A DNA stretch of 64,000 bases from Streptomyces nodosus (GTDB lineage Bacteria; Actinomycetota; Actinomycetes; Streptomycetales; Streptomycetaceae). Shown piece after piece: positions 25,003 through 34,362 of the stretch. Under the pieces are notes generated by a model. That model had not been told where the DNA came from. It worked only from the letters and a program-made list of their open reading frames with translations, and did no database searches. Position 1 is the first letter of the stretch. Every line of letters begins with the position of its first letter. The position numbers and the translations under genes were made by a program. The stretch lies in the NCBI RefSeq assembly GCF_008704995.1, contig NZ_CP023747.1:1762501-1826500 (forward strand). Direction: 5' to 3'.

Positions 25003-25032
25003 TCAGAGCCTCTCGAATCAGAGCTTCTCGAA
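25003..25032. repeat. 15-bp tandem duplication of the last codons and stop of the YiaA/YiaB gene
   Basis: Units 25003-25017 and 25018-25032 differ at one base. On the minus strand they read F-E-K-L-stop followed by F-E-R-L-stop, so the duplication has copied the last four sense codons and the stop codon in frame. Confidence 0.85.
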
Positions 25033-25305
25033 GGGGTCGTGTTCGGCGAGCAGCTTCTCCAGCCGCGCCTGGTCGACGCGGCTGACCAGCTGACCGGCCT
25101 CCTGCCGGTCCCGGACCACCTTGGCCAGGGTGAAGGCGGAGGTCACCAGGTAGAGGACGGCGATCCCCAGGAAGGCCCGCACCCAGGTGTCGGCCTCCAG
25201 CCGGAGGATCCCGACGGCGGTGGCCACCAGGGCGACGGCGAAGGACGCGACGGCCTGGCCGTAGTAGGCGGCCGTGTTCTGCTGTCTGACCGGAGTCTCG
25301 TTCAT
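25018..25305 (-). CDS. YiaA/YiaB two-helix membrane protein
   Basis: A 95-residue membrane protein with two hydrophobic helices (about 18-36 and 42-62) of the YiaAB domain and a charged cytoplasmic C-terminus. The function of the family is unknown. The ribosome site is weak (CCTGGACCCC before the ATG). The final codons including the stop are duplicated in tandem just downstream, which would catch any readthrough after four extra residues. It is not clearly in an operon with the TetR gene 100 bp further on. Confidence 0.8.
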   Translation of the reverse strand: MNETPVRQQNTAAYYGQAVASFAVALVATAVGILRLEADTWVRAFLGIAVLYLVTSAFTLAKVVRDRQEAGQLVSRVDQARLEKLLAEHDPFEKL

Positions 25306-25440
25306 GGGGTCCAGGGTCCGGGTCGGGGGGCGCGGGCCGCATCCGTCGCGCTACTCAGCCGGGTACTCAGACGCGCACCGCCCCGGGCGGGCGCCGAAAC
25401 CTTCATGCCGCATCCTGGAGGCACTTCCGACCTCTGGAGC

Positions 25441-26400
25441 ATGATGAACGACTCGCCGTCCCGTCCGGGTCACCGCGCCCCCTGGCAGGCCGCGGGCGCG
25501 GTCACGGTCACCGTGGTGCTGTGGGCCTCCGCCTTTGTCTCGATCCGCAGCGCGGGGGCCGCTTACTCGCCGGGTGCGCTGGCGCTCGGACGGCTGCTCA
25601 CGGGGGCGCTGGCGCTCGGGGTCCTGTGGGCCGTGCGGCGGGAGGGGCTTCCGCCGCGTGCCGCCTGGCGCGGGATCGCGGTGTCCGGGGTGCTGTGGTT
25701 CGGGGTGTACATGGTGGTCCTCAACTGGGGCGAGCAGCAGGTGGACGCCGGGACCGCGGCGCTGGTCGTCAACATAGGACCGATCCTGATCGCGCTGCTG
25801 GGTTCCCGGCTGCTCGGCGACGCCATGCCGCCGCGGCTGCTCGCGGGAATGGCGGTGTCCTTCGCGGGGGCGGTGGCGGTCGGGCTGTCGATGTCGGGCG
25901 GGGGCGGCTCGTCCGTGCTCGGGGTGGTGCTCTGTCTGCTGGCCGCGGGTGCGTACGCGGGCGGGGTCGTCGCGCAGAAGCCCGCGCTGGCCACCGCGAG
26001 CGCGCTCCAGGTAACGACGTTCGGCTGTCTGATCGGGGCGGTCGCCTGTCTGCCGTTCGCCGGACGGCTGGTCCAGGACGCGGCCGACGCCCCGGTGACC
26101 GCGACGCTCAACATGGTCTATCTGGGGGTCTTCCCGACCGCGCTGGCCTTCACGACCTGGGCGTACGCGCTGGCCCGTACGACCGCGAGCCGGATGGGCG
26201 CCACGACCTACGCCGTGCCCGCGCTGGTCGTCCTGATGTCATGGCTGTTCCTCGGCGAGGTACCGGGCCTGGTGACGCTCGGGGGCGGCGTGCTGTGCCT
26301 GGCGGGTGTGGCGGTCTCGCGGTCCCGGCCGCGTCTCTCGCCGCCGCGCGGGGCGGCCGTCGTGCGCCCCGAGCCGGAGCCCGAGCCGGCCTCGGACTGA
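25441..26400 (+). CDS. EamA/DMT family transporter
   Basis: A 319-residue integral membrane protein with ten predicted helices in two EamA repeats: the first (about 15-145) begins VVLWASAFVSIRS, the second (about 155-290) has YLGVFPTALAFTTWAYALAR. This is the RhaT/EamA metabolite exporter group; the substrate is unknown. Two adjacent ATG codons (25441 and 25444) can serve as start. The frame is open far upstream without family similarity. The Pro/Glu repeat at the C-terminus (PEPEPEP) is a soluble tail. Confidence 0.83.
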   Translation: MMNDSPSRPGHRAPWQAAGAVTVTVVLWASAFVSIRSAGAAYSPGALALGRLLTGALALGVLWAVRREGLPPRAAWRGIAVSGVLWFGVYMVVLNWGEQQVDAGTAALVVNIGPILIALLGSRLLGDAMPPRLLAGMAVSFAGAVAVGLSMSGGGGSSVLGVVLCLLAAGAYAGGVVAQKPALATASALQVTTFGCLIGAVACLPFAGRLVQDAADAPVTATLNMVYLGVFPTALAFTTWAYALARTTASRMGATTYAVPALVVLMSWLFLGEVPGLVTLGGGVLCLAGVAVSRSRPRLSPPRGAAVVRPEPEPEPASD

Positions 26401-26449
26401 AGACCGTTGCCGGTGGTCTCCGGCGGAGGGGGGTACGACGACCGCGCGC

Positions 26450-27847
26450 TCAGCTCTCCTGGAACTGGAGGGACTTGGTCTGCAGATACTCGGCCAGCCC
26501 GTGCGCCCCGAGCTCGCGGCCCACCCCGGACTGCTTGTAACCGCCGAACGGGGCGAACGGGTTGAAGCGTCCGCCGTTGATGTCGACCTGTCCGGTGTCC
26601 AGTCTCCGCGCGAACGCGACGGCCTCCGCGTCGTCGGCCGCCCAGACGGCGCCGGCCAGTCCGTACACTGTGCCGTTGGCGATGCGCAGGGCGTCCTCCT
26701 CGTCCTCGTACCGCAGGACGGAGAGCACCGGGCCGAAGATCTCCTCCTGGGCGATCGTCATCTCCGGGGTCACCTCGGCGAAGACGGTGGGCCGCACGAA
26801 GTAGCCCTTCTCGCGGGGTGCTTCGGGGCCGCCCTCGACCAGGCGCGCGCCCTCCGCCAGGCCCTTGTCGATATAGCCCTTCACCCGGGTCCGCTGCTTG
26901 GCGTTCACCAGCGGGCCGATGCGGTCGCCGTATGCGGCCGCGGCCTCGGCGGCGAGGCCGACCGCCTCCTCGTAGTGGTCCCGGTGCACCAGCATCCGCG
27001 TCCATGCGCTGCACGTCTGGCCGGAGTTGGCCATCACGTTGGCGACGCCCACCTTGACCGCCTCGGCCAGGTCGGCGCCGGGCAGGATGACATTGGCGGA
27101 CTTGCCCCCCAGCTCCAGGGCGACCCGCTTCACGGCCGCGCCCGCCGTGGCGCCGATCTGCCGGCCCACCGCCGTGGAGCCGGTGAAGGAGACCAGGTCG
27201 ACCCCGTGGTGTTCGGCGAGCGCCTGGCCCGCCACCGGGCCGAGTCCGGTGACGAGGTTGAACACCCCGGCCGGTACGCCCGCCTCGTCGACGGCCTCCG
27301 CGAAGAGCTGGGCGGTCAGCGGGGTGTCCTCGGCGGGCTTGAGGACGACGGTGCAGCCCGCCGCCAGGGCCGGGGCGACCTTGGCGACGATCTGGTGGAG
27401 CGGATAGTTCCAGGGGGTGATCGCGCCCACCACTCCGACGGGCTCCTGGTAGACGGTGGAGTTGCCGACCCGCTCCTGGAAGGGGTGCGTCTCGGCCAGC
27501 CGGGCGTACGAGCCCGCCACCAGGATCGGCATGCCCACCTGGACCGCCTGGGAGAACGCCGGCGGGGCACCCAGCTCGGCCGTGATGATCTCGGCGATCT
27601 CGTCCTTGCGGGCGACCAGCACGTCCCGCAGGGCGGTGAGCCGGACGGCCCGTTCCGCGGGCGGGGTGGCGGCCCAGCCCGGGAGGGCGGCCCGAGCGGC
27701 GCGGACGGCGGCGTCGACGTCCTCGGCGGTGCCCGCCGGGACCCGGCCGACGACCTCTTCGTCGGCGGGGTTCACCACCTCGATGGTGTCCGGCCCGGCC
27801 GCGGGGCGCCAGGCGCCGTCGATGTACATGCCGTCATGTGCCTTCAT
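26450..27847 (-). CDS. NAD(P)-dependent aldehyde dehydrogenase
   Basis: A 465-residue aldehyde dehydrogenase that oxidises an aldehyde to the acid. The nucleotide and general-base region [10 protein letters not shown] is near 225-234 (Glu is the base) and the nucleophile Cys is in SGQTCSAW near 277. The C-terminal [11 protein letters not shown]...YLQTKSL is standard. The start at 27847 has GGAGG upstream. No operon partner reveals its substrate; the family is broad. The gene converges with the EamA transporter gene. Confidence 0.9.
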   Translation of the reverse strand: MKAHDGMYIDGAWRPAAGPDTIEVVNPADEEVVGRVPAGTAEDVDAAVRAARAALPGWAATPPAERAVRLTALRDVLVARKDEIAEIITAELGAPPAFSQAVQVGMPILVAGSYARLAETHPFQERVGNSTVYQEPVGVVGAITPWNYPLHQIVAKVAPALAAGCTVVLKPAEDTPLTAQLFAEAVDEAGVPAGVFNLVTGLGPVAGQALAEHHGVDLVSFTGSTAVGRQIGATAGAAVKRVALELGGKSANVILPGADLAEAVKVGVANVMANSGQTCSAWTRMLVHRDHYEEAVGLAAEAAAAYGDRIGPLVNAKQRTRVKGYIDKGLAEGARLVEGGPEAPREKGYFVRPTVFAEVTPEMTIAQEEIFGPVLSVLRYEDEEDALRIANGTVYGLAGAVWAADDAEAVAFARRLDTGQVDINGGRFNPFAPFGGYKQSGVGRELGAHGLAEYLQTKSLQFQES

Positions 27848-27998
27848 GGTCGTCCTCCGAGCCCGGGCGGCGTGGTGCGCGCCCGTCAGGCGGTCACCCC
27901 CCCTGATTTCTGGTGATCACGTGATTCCCGGCGATCACTTCCCAAACTAGCGAGGTCGGTTGTGGGGCGCCAGAGGACCGGGAACGCCCTGCTCCCGC

Positions 27999-29342
27999 TC
28001 ATTCGTCCAGTCCGGGCAGATACTGCGGCGCCGGGCAGACGCGCTGACCGCTCCGGTCGAAGACGAAGAGATGGGCGAGGTCGACCAGGAGCGGGACATG
28101 CATGCCCGGGCGCAGCGCCATGTCCGGGGTCGTACGGACGACGAGATCACCGGGAAGCCGGGGCGCCTCGGACCTGGGTTCTTCAGGGTCGGGGCCCTCG
28201 TCCGTGGGATGCTCCAGGACCACGACCGGCCCGGCCCGCAGGGTGCCGGTGCGCTCCCGCAGCCGGTCCAGGACGCCGCCGTCGCGGCGGCGGCGACGGA
28301 CGGGCCTGGCCGGGCGCGGCGCCTCCAGCTCCGGTACGACCGCGGGCCGCGAGCCCGTGTTGAAGTGGACCAGGACCTCGTGCCCCTGGAACTCCACATG
28401 CGCGACCAGGCCGCTGATCGCCACCTCCCGGGGCCGTGCCGCGGCGGGCGAGGCGATGCGCACCGCCTCCGAGCGCAGCCCGACGATCACTTCGCGGCCC
28501 TGCTGCACGCGGAGCAACTGGTGGTCCGAGGAAAGGGGTTCGGGCAGTCGCAGATACTGGCGGCCCAGGCTGATCGACATCGCTCCGTCGAGCGGGGCGC
28601 GGACCGTCCCGCGCAGCAGATTGATGCGCGGGGTGCCGATGAAGGCGGCGACGAAGACGTTCTCCGGCAGCCGGTAGACCGCGCGGGGACCGGCGAGCTG
28701 CTGGAGCACCCCGCCGCGCAGCACGGCGACCCGGTCGCCGAGCGACATGGCCTCGGACTGGTCGTGGGTGACATACACGGTGGTGACGCCGAGGTCCCGG
28801 GTGAGGCTGGAGATCTCCGCCCGCAGATGGTTGCGGAGCTTGGCGTCGAGGTTGGACAACGGCTCGTCCATCAGAAAGGCCGAGGGGTGGCGGGCGATCG
28901 CGCGTCCCATGGCGACGCGCTGCCGTTCGCCGCCGGAGAGCTGGGCGGGGAAGCGGCCCAGCAGGTCCTCGATGCCGAGTCTGCGGGCCGTCGCGTCCAC
29001 CCGGGGGCGGGGGTCCCCGCCGGGGTTCTCGATGCGCAGGGGGAAGCCGATGTTGTCGCGGCTGGTCATGTTCGGGTACAGGGCGAAGTTCTGGAAGACC
29101 ATGGCCATGTCCCGGGCGGAGGGCGGCAGATCGTTGGCGTACTCCCCGTCGAGGCGGATCTCTCCCTCGGTCACGTCCTCGAGCCCGGCGATCATCCTGA
29201 GGACGGTCGACTTTCCGCAGCCCGAGGGGCCGAGGAGGACGAGGAACTCGCCGGGCCGGATGTCCAGTGAAAGCCGCTCCACCACGCGCACACCGCGGGT
29301 GTACGACTTGCTGACCTGATTCAGCGAGATGGTGCGCGTCAT
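27999..29342 (-). CDS. Sugar-type (MsmX/UgpC-like) ABC transporter ATP-binding protein, orphan
   Basis: The 447-residue ATPase has Walker A GPSGCGKST (38-46), the signature LSGGERQR near 134, Walker B FLMDEPLSNLD near 155, and a C-terminal OB-type regulatory domain, the layout of CUT1 carbohydrate importer ATPases. It is about 70 residues longer than usual because of an Arg-rich, then acidic, insertion at roughly 345-405 inside the regulatory domain. No permease or binding-protein genes are adjacent, so it may energise importers encoded elsewhere, as MsiK does in Streptomyces. The TetR gene upstream on the same strand may control it. Confidence 0.85.
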   Translation of the reverse strand: MTRTISLNQVSKSYTRGVRVVERLSLDIRPGEFLVLLGPSGCGKSTVLRMIAGLEDVTEGEIRLDGEYANDLPPSARDMAMVFQNFALYPNMTSRDNIGFPLRIENPGGDPRPRVDATARRLGIEDLLGRFPAQLSGGERQRVAMGRAIARHPSAFLMDEPLSNLDAKLRNHLRAEISSLTRDLGVTTVYVTHDQSEAMSLGDRVAVLRGGVLQQLAGPRAVYRLPENVFVAAFIGTPRINLLRGTVRAPLDGAMSISLGRQYLRLPEPLSSDHQLLRVQQGREVIVGLRSEAVRIASPAAARPREVAISGLVAHVEFQGHEVLVHFNTGSRPAVVPELEAPRPARPVRRRRRDGGVLDRLRERTGTLRAGPVVVLEHPTDEGPDPEEPRSEAPRLPGDLVVRTTPDMALRPGMHVPLLVDLAHLFVFDRSGQRVCPAPQYLPGLDE

Positions 29343-29563
29343 GACTGCCCCCGGGGACGCACGGGACCCACCGGTGCCCCGTGGTCGACTGGTCCCGTGC
29401 GGGTCGTACGGGACGCTGAGTCACGGAAGTTAACGGACGTCACACCCTTGGGGGAAGAGAAGTGACGGGATCGGACGTCCGGTCTCGACCGATGAGAAAA
29501 CGGACGCTCCGATTCTGCACCGGTCCGGTGTCCCGCGCGGGCGCCGGGGAGCTCCGGTCGTCC

Positions 29564-30184
29564 TCAGTCGAGGGCGCTCTCCAGATAGGTCCGCAGCAGG
29601 CCCCGCGTCTCCCCGACGATCTTCTCGTCCCCGGCCGGGTCCATCCGGAAGGCCAGGTGGACCAGGGTGTCGGCGGTTTCCACCGCGATCAGGAACCGGC
29701 GGCGCAGATCGTCGTCCGGCTCCCGGTCGAGATACCCGGACAGCAGGTCCGTCAGACGGGCGGCGACCCGGTGGTTGGGTTCGGCGCGGCGGGCGCCGAC
29801 CGGGATCTGGTTGCCGAAGTCGATGAGGGAGAAGCCGGGTGCCGTGCGCTTCATGTCCAGGTACTCGTCGAGCATCGCGTCGGTGGCCGCGCGCCAGCCG
29901 CCCTCGCGCCCGGTGTCCGCAAGCCGGCGGCCGACGCGCTCGAGATAGCGCTCCAGATTGCGTTCGGCGAGGGCGTCGGCCATCGCCCTCTTGTTGCCGA
30001 AGAAGCGGTACACGGAGCCGATGGGCACTCCGGCGCGCTGGGCCACGTCCCGGGTGCTCAGGGCGTCGTAGCCGATCTCGTCGAGCAGGTCGGCGCAGGC
30101 GTCCAGGATCCTGGTCAGTCGTTCGGCGCTGCGGCGCTGGACGGGCGCGCGGCGCAGCGTTGTCGCGTGGTGCACGGGTTTCAT
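29564..30184 (-). CDS. TetR-family regulator
   Basis: A 206-residue regulator with a typical helix-turn-helix (ALSTRDVAQRAGVPIGSVYRFF, about 40-61) and a C-terminal domain without recognisable ligand signature. The ATG has GGAAGG upstream. It lies 221 bp upstream of the orphan ABC ATPase on the same strand; that gap contains no gene. The target is not evident: I see no clear palindrome around either start. Confidence 0.82.
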   Translation of the reverse strand: MKPVHHATTLRRAPVQRRSAERLTRILDACADLLDEIGYDALSTRDVAQRAGVPIGSVYRFFGNKRAMADALAERNLERYLERVGRRLADTGREGGWRAATDAMLDEYLDMKRTAPGFSLIDFGNQIPVGARRAEPNHRVAARLTDLLSGYLDREPDDDLRRRFLIAVETADTLVHLAFRMDPAGDEKIVGETRGLLRTYLESALD

Positions 30185-30332
30185 GACGCCTTCCGCCGGG
30201 GGGACGGTGAACTTCCCTCACCTATACGGAAGCCGGAGGCCCCAGCACTCATCGCCCGGCCGACGGGACCGGCCCGCCCTCAGGCGGGCCAGCGCCTCCG
30301 AGCCCGGTCGCCGGCCCGTGTCGGCCCCCGGC

Positions 30333-30860
30333 TCAGCCCGTCCCGCCCGGGTTCGCCGTGCCCTCCGCCGCCGAGGCCGTGATGTCCGCGGTGCTCTCGA
30401 CCGGCTTGCCCTGTACCGCCCACACCGTCCGGTCGTCCGCATGGAGCCGGGCCGTCAGCTGGTGGGTGCCCCGCGGGATCAGCTCCCCGGGAAGCCGGTA
30501 CTCGGTGGTCCGCAGCCAGATGAGGGGGCGGCCGTCGAGGAAGAGCCGTACGACGCCGTGGCCGGTCACGGCCGCCGGGGGTGTACCGGCGGGCGAGAGG
30601 CGGAAGTTGCGGACGGTCAGCCGCACCTGCCAGTCGTCCCGGGCGCCCGGCTGGACCTCCACCGCCACCTCGGGCGCGTCCTTCCTGTCCACCTCACGGT
30701 AGTGCCGCCCCTCCTCGTCCGTGCCGGCCAGCACCTTGCCCACCGGCGAGGCCGTCACCCCGCCCCGCTGCTCGTGCCCACCGCCGGAGCCGCAGCCCGT
30801 CGAGCCGCCGAGCAGGGCGCCCGCCACGAGCACGGCGAGCAGTCCGCGCATCCACGACAT
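30333..30860 (-). CDS. Putative secreted lipoprotein of unknown function
   Basis: The 175-residue product has a hydrophobic signal segment followed by a Gly/Ser-rich GGSTGCGSGGG; the Cys near 23 could be lipidated, although the lipobox is imperfect (Leu is not at the -3 position). The rest is a beta-rich domain with QVRLTVRNFRLSP and a TVWAVQGK strand, resembling small periplasmic-type beta-sandwich proteins. I recognise no family. Start at the ATG at 30860 or three codons later is likely; an open frame to 30905 exists but lacks a signal-peptide-like start. Confidence 0.6.
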   Translation of the reverse strand: MSWMRGLLAVLVAGALLGGSTGCGSGGGHEQRGGVTASPVGKVLAGTDEEGRHYREVDRKDAPEVAVEVQPGARDDWQVRLTVRNFRLSPAGTPPAAVTGHGVVRLFLDGRPLIWLRTTEYRLPGELIPRGTHQLTARLHADDRTVWAVQGKPVESTADITASAAEGTANPGGTG

Positions 30861-30994
30861 GCCTGGGAGCGTAGGGCACCCTTGCGTCGGCCGAATCCCC
30901 CTCAAGGCTGGTTCTCGCCGTCCGTCCGTCCCCCTTGCCGCCTACGCGTGGAGGTGTCCGCTCCCCCGCGCCCCCTTCCTGGCTGATCTCCCCC

Positions 30995-31037
30995 TTGCGC
31001 AGCCGATCCCCGAATCCTACGGTGACCCATAGGAATC
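30995..31037 (+). promoter_or_regulatory. hmgA promoter with overlapping operator-like palindrome
   Basis: TTGCGC (30995-31000), a 17-bp spacer and TACGGT (31018-31023) fit a vegetative sigma promoter. The imperfect inverted repeat GAATCCTACGGTG/ACCCATAGGAATC (31012-31037, 9 of 13 pairs) overlaps the -10 box and probable start point, a position expected for a repressor. Confidence 0.5.
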
Positions 31038-31055
31038 GGCGACCAGGGAGCGGTG

Positions 31056-32396
31056 ATGAGCGGGGACGCGAGGAAGACAGCGGAGGGGTTGTCGTATCTC
31101 TCCGGTTTCGGCAACGAGCACAGCTCGGAAGCGGTGCCGGGCGCGCTGCCCGAGGGCCGGAACTCACCGCAGCGCGCGCCGCTCGGGCTGTACGCGGAGC
31201 AGCTGAGCGGTACGGCGTTCACCGAGCCGAGGGCCCACAACCGGCGCTCCTGGCTCTACCGCATCCGCCCCTCGGCCGCCCACCCGGCGTTCACCCGTAC
31301 GGACAACGGCGCGATCCGCACGGCGCCGTTCACGGAGACGGTGCCCGACCCCAACCGGCTGCGCTGGAACCCGCTGCCCGAGCCCCCGGCCGGGACGGAC
31401 TTCCTCGGGGGCCTGTGGACCCTCGGCGGCAACGGCGACGCGGCCCAGCGCACCGGTATGGCGGTGCATCTGTACCACGCCGACACCTCCATGGAGCGGG
31501 TCTTCAGCAATGCCGACGGCGAACTGCTGATCGTGCCCGAGCGCGGCGCGCTGCTGCTGCACACCGAGTTCGGGCTGCTGCGCGTGGCGCCCTCGGAGGT
31601 GGCGCTGATCCCGCGCGGGGTCCGCTTCCGCGTCGAGCTCCTGGACTCCGCCGACGACGGCGGCCGGGCGCCGGCCGCCCGCGGTTATGTCTGCGAGAAC
31701 TACGGCGCCCCCTTCCGGCTGCCCGACCTCGGCCCGATCGGCGCCAACGGGCTGGCCCACGCCCGTGACTTCCGGGCGCCGGTCGCCGCGTACCAGGACG
31801 TCGAGGGCCCCGTCGAGGTGGTCAACAAGTTCTGCGGCAACCTCTGGACGGCGACCTACGACCACTCCCCGCTGGATGTGGTCGCCTGGCACGGCAACCA
31901 TGTGCCCTATGTCTATGACCTCCGGCGCTTCAATGTGATCGGCACCATCAGCTACGACCACCCGGACCCGTCGATCTTCACGGTGCTGACCTCGCCGAGC
32001 GACACCCCCGGACTGGCGGGCATCGACTTCGTGGTGTTCGCGCCGCGCTGGCTGGTGGGCGAGGACACCTTCCGGCCGCCGTACTTCCACCGCAATGTGA
32101 TGAGCGAGTACATGGGTCTCGTCGAGGGCGCCTACGACGCCAAGGCGGAGGGCTTCGTGCCGGGCGGGGGTTCGCTGCACAACATGATGTCGGCGCACGG
32201 CCCGGACCGGGAGACCTTCGACCGGGCGAGCGCCGCGGAGCTCGCGCCGCAGAAGGTGGACGACGGGCTCGCGTTCATGTTCGAGACCCGCTGGCCGGTG
32301 ACCCTGACACCGCACGCGGCGGGCGCGGAACATCTGCAACGCGGGTACGACGGGGTGTGGCAGGGCCTGGAACGTCACTTCCGCCCGTTGCGTTGA
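31056..32396 (+). CDS. hmgA: Homogentisate 1,2-dioxygenase
   Basis: This iron-dependent ring-cleaving enzyme converts homogentisate to maleylacetoacetate in tyrosine/phenylalanine breakdown. The 446-residue product starts with the family-specific [13 protein letters not shown], has the iron-ligand region [16 protein letters not shown] near 345 and [10 protein letters not shown] near 375. The ATG at 31056 is preferred over the GTG one codon upstream because of spacing from GGGAG. No maleylacetoacetate isomerase or fumarylacetoacetase gene is adjacent, so the pathway is split. Loss of such genes often leads to brown pyomelanin-type pigment. Confidence 0.95.
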   Translation: MSGDARKTAEGLSYLSGFGNEHSSEAVPGALPEGRNSPQRAPLGLYAEQLSGTAFTEPRAHNRRSWLYRIRPSAAHPAFTRTDNGAIRTAPFTETVPDPNRLRWNPLPEPPAGTDFLGGLWTLGGNGDAAQRTGMAVHLYHADTSMERVFSNADGELLIVPERGALLLHTEFGLLRVAPSEVALIPRGVRFRVELLDSADDGGRAPAARGYVCENYGAPFRLPDLGPIGANGLAHARDFRAPVAAYQDVEGPVEVVNKFCGNLWTATYDHSPLDVVAWHGNHVPYVYDLRRFNVIGTISYDHPDPSIFTVLTSPSDTPGLAGIDFVVFAPRWLVGEDTFRPPYFHRNVMSEYMGLVEGAYDAKAEGFVPGGGSLHNMMSAHGPDRETFDRASAAELAPQKVDDGLAFMFETRWPVTLTPHAAGAEHLQRGYDGVWQGLERHFRPLR

Positions 32397-32423
32397 GCCG
32401 TCCCGACCGGTACGGATAGCCCC

Positions 32424-33173
32424 GTGACCTCCTTTGCCCCCGACTCGATCGTCCTGAACCGCAAGCTGCCGCTCTGGTACCAGGTGTCCCAGTCTCTGCG
32501 CGCCTCGATACTGGGCCGCTCGCCGCGGGATCCGCTGCGTCTGCCCACCGAGGAGCAGCTGGCGGGGCACTACGGGGTGAGCGTGCTGACCATGCGGCAG
32601 GCGCTGAAGGAGCTGGAGGGCGAGGGGCTCATCTCACGCCACCGCCGGCGCGGCACCTTCATCGAGCCGGGGGTGCGCAGGGGTGCCCCGGTACGGCTGC
32701 TGGGCTCGGTGGACGCCATCGTGGCCCAGCAGTCCGGGATGACGACCGAGCTGCTGGACCACGGCAGGGTGCCGGTGCCGTCCGATCTCGCCGAGTACTT
32801 CCCGGATCTCGCCGAGGTCGCGGCGTACCACCGGCTGCGCAGCGACGAGAAGACCGGCGAGCCGACCAACCACGCCCGCAACTACGTCCGTCCGGAGCTG
32901 GCCGAGCGCTTCGACCAGGAGGATCTGGTGCGGTGGCCGATGACCAAGGTGCTGCGGGACGTGGTGGGGGTGGAGATCAGTCGTATCACCGACACGGTGC
33001 AGGCACGGCTCGCGGACCCGGAGACGGCGCGGCTGCTCGAAGTCCCGCTGCTCAGCCCGATCCTGCACTACACGGGCATCACCTATGACACCGAGGGGCG
33101 GCCGCTCGACGTGGCGGTGATCCACTATCGCGGGGACCGGTTCTCCTTCACCGTCACCCTCGAAGCCACCTGA
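32424..33173 (+). CDS. GntR/HutC-family regulator (UTRA domain)
   Basis: The 249-residue regulator has a winged helix at about 10-80 (HYGVSVLTMRQALKELEGEGL) and a UTRA ligand domain at 95-245 (the DTVQARLADPETARLLEV segment and the final YHYRGDRFSF). It lies 27 bp downstream of hmgA on the same strand, so it is a candidate regulator of aromatic amino acid degradation. The GTG start follows closely on a TACGGAT element, so it may also have its own, nearly leaderless, transcript. Confidence 0.85.
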   Translation: MTSFAPDSIVLNRKLPLWYQVSQSLRASILGRSPRDPLRLPTEEQLAGHYGVSVLTMRQALKELEGEGLISRHRRRGTFIEPGVRRGAPVRLLGSVDAIVAQQSGMTTELLDHGRVPVPSDLAEYFPDLAEVAAYHRLRSDEKTGEPTNHARNYVRPELAERFDQEDLVRWPMTKVLRDVVGVEISRITDTVQARLADPETARLLEVPLLSPILHYTGITYDTEGRPLDVAVIHYRGDRFSFTVTLEAT

Positions 33174-33186
33174 CCGCGTCAGTACG

Positions 33187-34362
33187 ATGCCCGGCGTGAC
33201 GCAGGACGACGCTCCGCTGCTCGCGGACCTCATGCCGTGGTCCGTCGCACCCCTGCGGCCGGGCCGGGCCTGGCCGTCGGCGCCCGACGCGGCCTCGCTC
33301 AGGGCACGCTGGGACGCCCTAGTGACGGCGGAGGGGCCGGAGCGGGAGGCGCTGTTCGAGCCGACGCGCTCCCGCACCCTGCACTCGGCAGTCGGGCAGC
33401 TGCCCGGCCGGTCCGGCGGCACCGGGAAGCTGGTCCGCGCCCCGGGCCCCTGCGCGGAGCCGGTACGGGTGCTGTACGCGCCGTTCGACGAGCGGTGGCT
33501 GATCCCCGATCACCGGCTGATCGATGTGGCCCGACCGGAGTTGTGGCGGGTGGCGGACGGGCAGCAGGTCTTCGTGGTGGAGACGGCCGCCGCACCCGGC
33601 TCCTCGGGCCCGCCGCTGCTGGTGTCGTCGCTGCCGCCCCTGCTGAGGACCGGCCGGATCCGCCCGCTGTACCGCCGCCCCGGCGGCGCCGAACCCAATC
33701 TGGCACCGGGCCTGCCGGAGCATCTGGGCGCCCGGCTGGGCCTGGCCGTCACACCCTTGGACGTCCTCGCCTGGAGCCTGGCCGCGGCCCGCCCCGGGCC
33801 CGGCGGACTCGCCGGCCCGCTCACCGGGGACGCCGGGCTCTGGGCGCACGGAGTCGAAATGGGCCGCCGGCTGCTCCGGCTGATGCGCCGCGACGGCGAG
33901 CGCCCCAAGCTCCCCGGCGGACGGCGCCCCTATGTCCGCGCCCCGGTGCCCGCACGCCCCCGCGCCCTCCACTACGACCGTGCCGAGGAGACCCTCCACC
34001 TCGACGAGGGCCGGATCTCCCCGGTGCCGCCCCTGGCCTGGGACTTCGAGGTGAGCGGGGCCCGGGTCCTCGAGGAGTGGTTCACCGCCCGGACCGCCGA
34101 GGCCGCCGCCGGCACCCTGGAGGCGATCCGCCCGGCCGCCTGGCCGCAGTCCTGGACGTCCGAGCTGCTGGAGCTGATCACGGTCCTCGCCCTGCTCGCG
34201 GAAGTGCGCCCGCGGCAGGAGGCGTTGGAGATGACCGCCCCCGTCACGGCCGCCGAGCTGCACACCGCGGGGATCCTTCCCCCGCCTGCGGCGATGCGCC
34301 GCCCGGCCTCGGTCCTCGACCACCATGAGGAGGGCCCCGAGGGCCAGTTCGCGCTGCTCTAG
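33187..34362 (+). CDS. Stand-alone type-ISP restriction-modification recognition-domain-like protein
   Basis: The 391-residue protein resembles the C-terminal target-recognition half of type ISP (LlaBIII-like) single-chain restriction-modification enzymes. YAPFDERWL at 97-105 matches the Y-x-PFD-x-R motif, DVLAWSLAA near 192 matches the conserved helix, and FEVSGARVLEEWFTART at 287-303 matches the late GY-V-x-x-W element. There is no nuclease, helicase or methyltransferase motif (no DPPY/NPPY, no Walker boxes). Streptomyces genomes carry such solo proteins; their function is unknown. It follows the GntR gene by 13 bp. Its stop overlaps that of the convergent TetR gene by a shared CTAG. Confidence 0.72.
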   Translation: MPGVTQDDAPLLADLMPWSVAPLRPGRAWPSAPDAASLRARWDALVTAEGPEREALFEPTRSRTLHSAVGQLPGRSGGTGKLVRAPGPCAEPVRVLYAPFDERWLIPDHRLIDVARPELWRVADGQQVFVVETAAAPGSSGPPLLVSSLPPLLRTGRIRPLYRRPGGAEPNLAPGLPEHLGARLGLAVTPLDVLAWSLAAARPGPGGLAGPLTGDAGLWAHGVEMGRRLLRLMRRDGERPKLPGGRRPYVRAPVPARPRALHYDRAEETLHLDEGRISPVPPLAWDFEVSGARVLEEWFTARTAEAAAGTLEAIRPAAWPQSWTSELLELITVLALLAEVRPRQEALEMTAPVTAAELHTAGILPPPAAMRRPASVLDHHEEGPEGQFALL

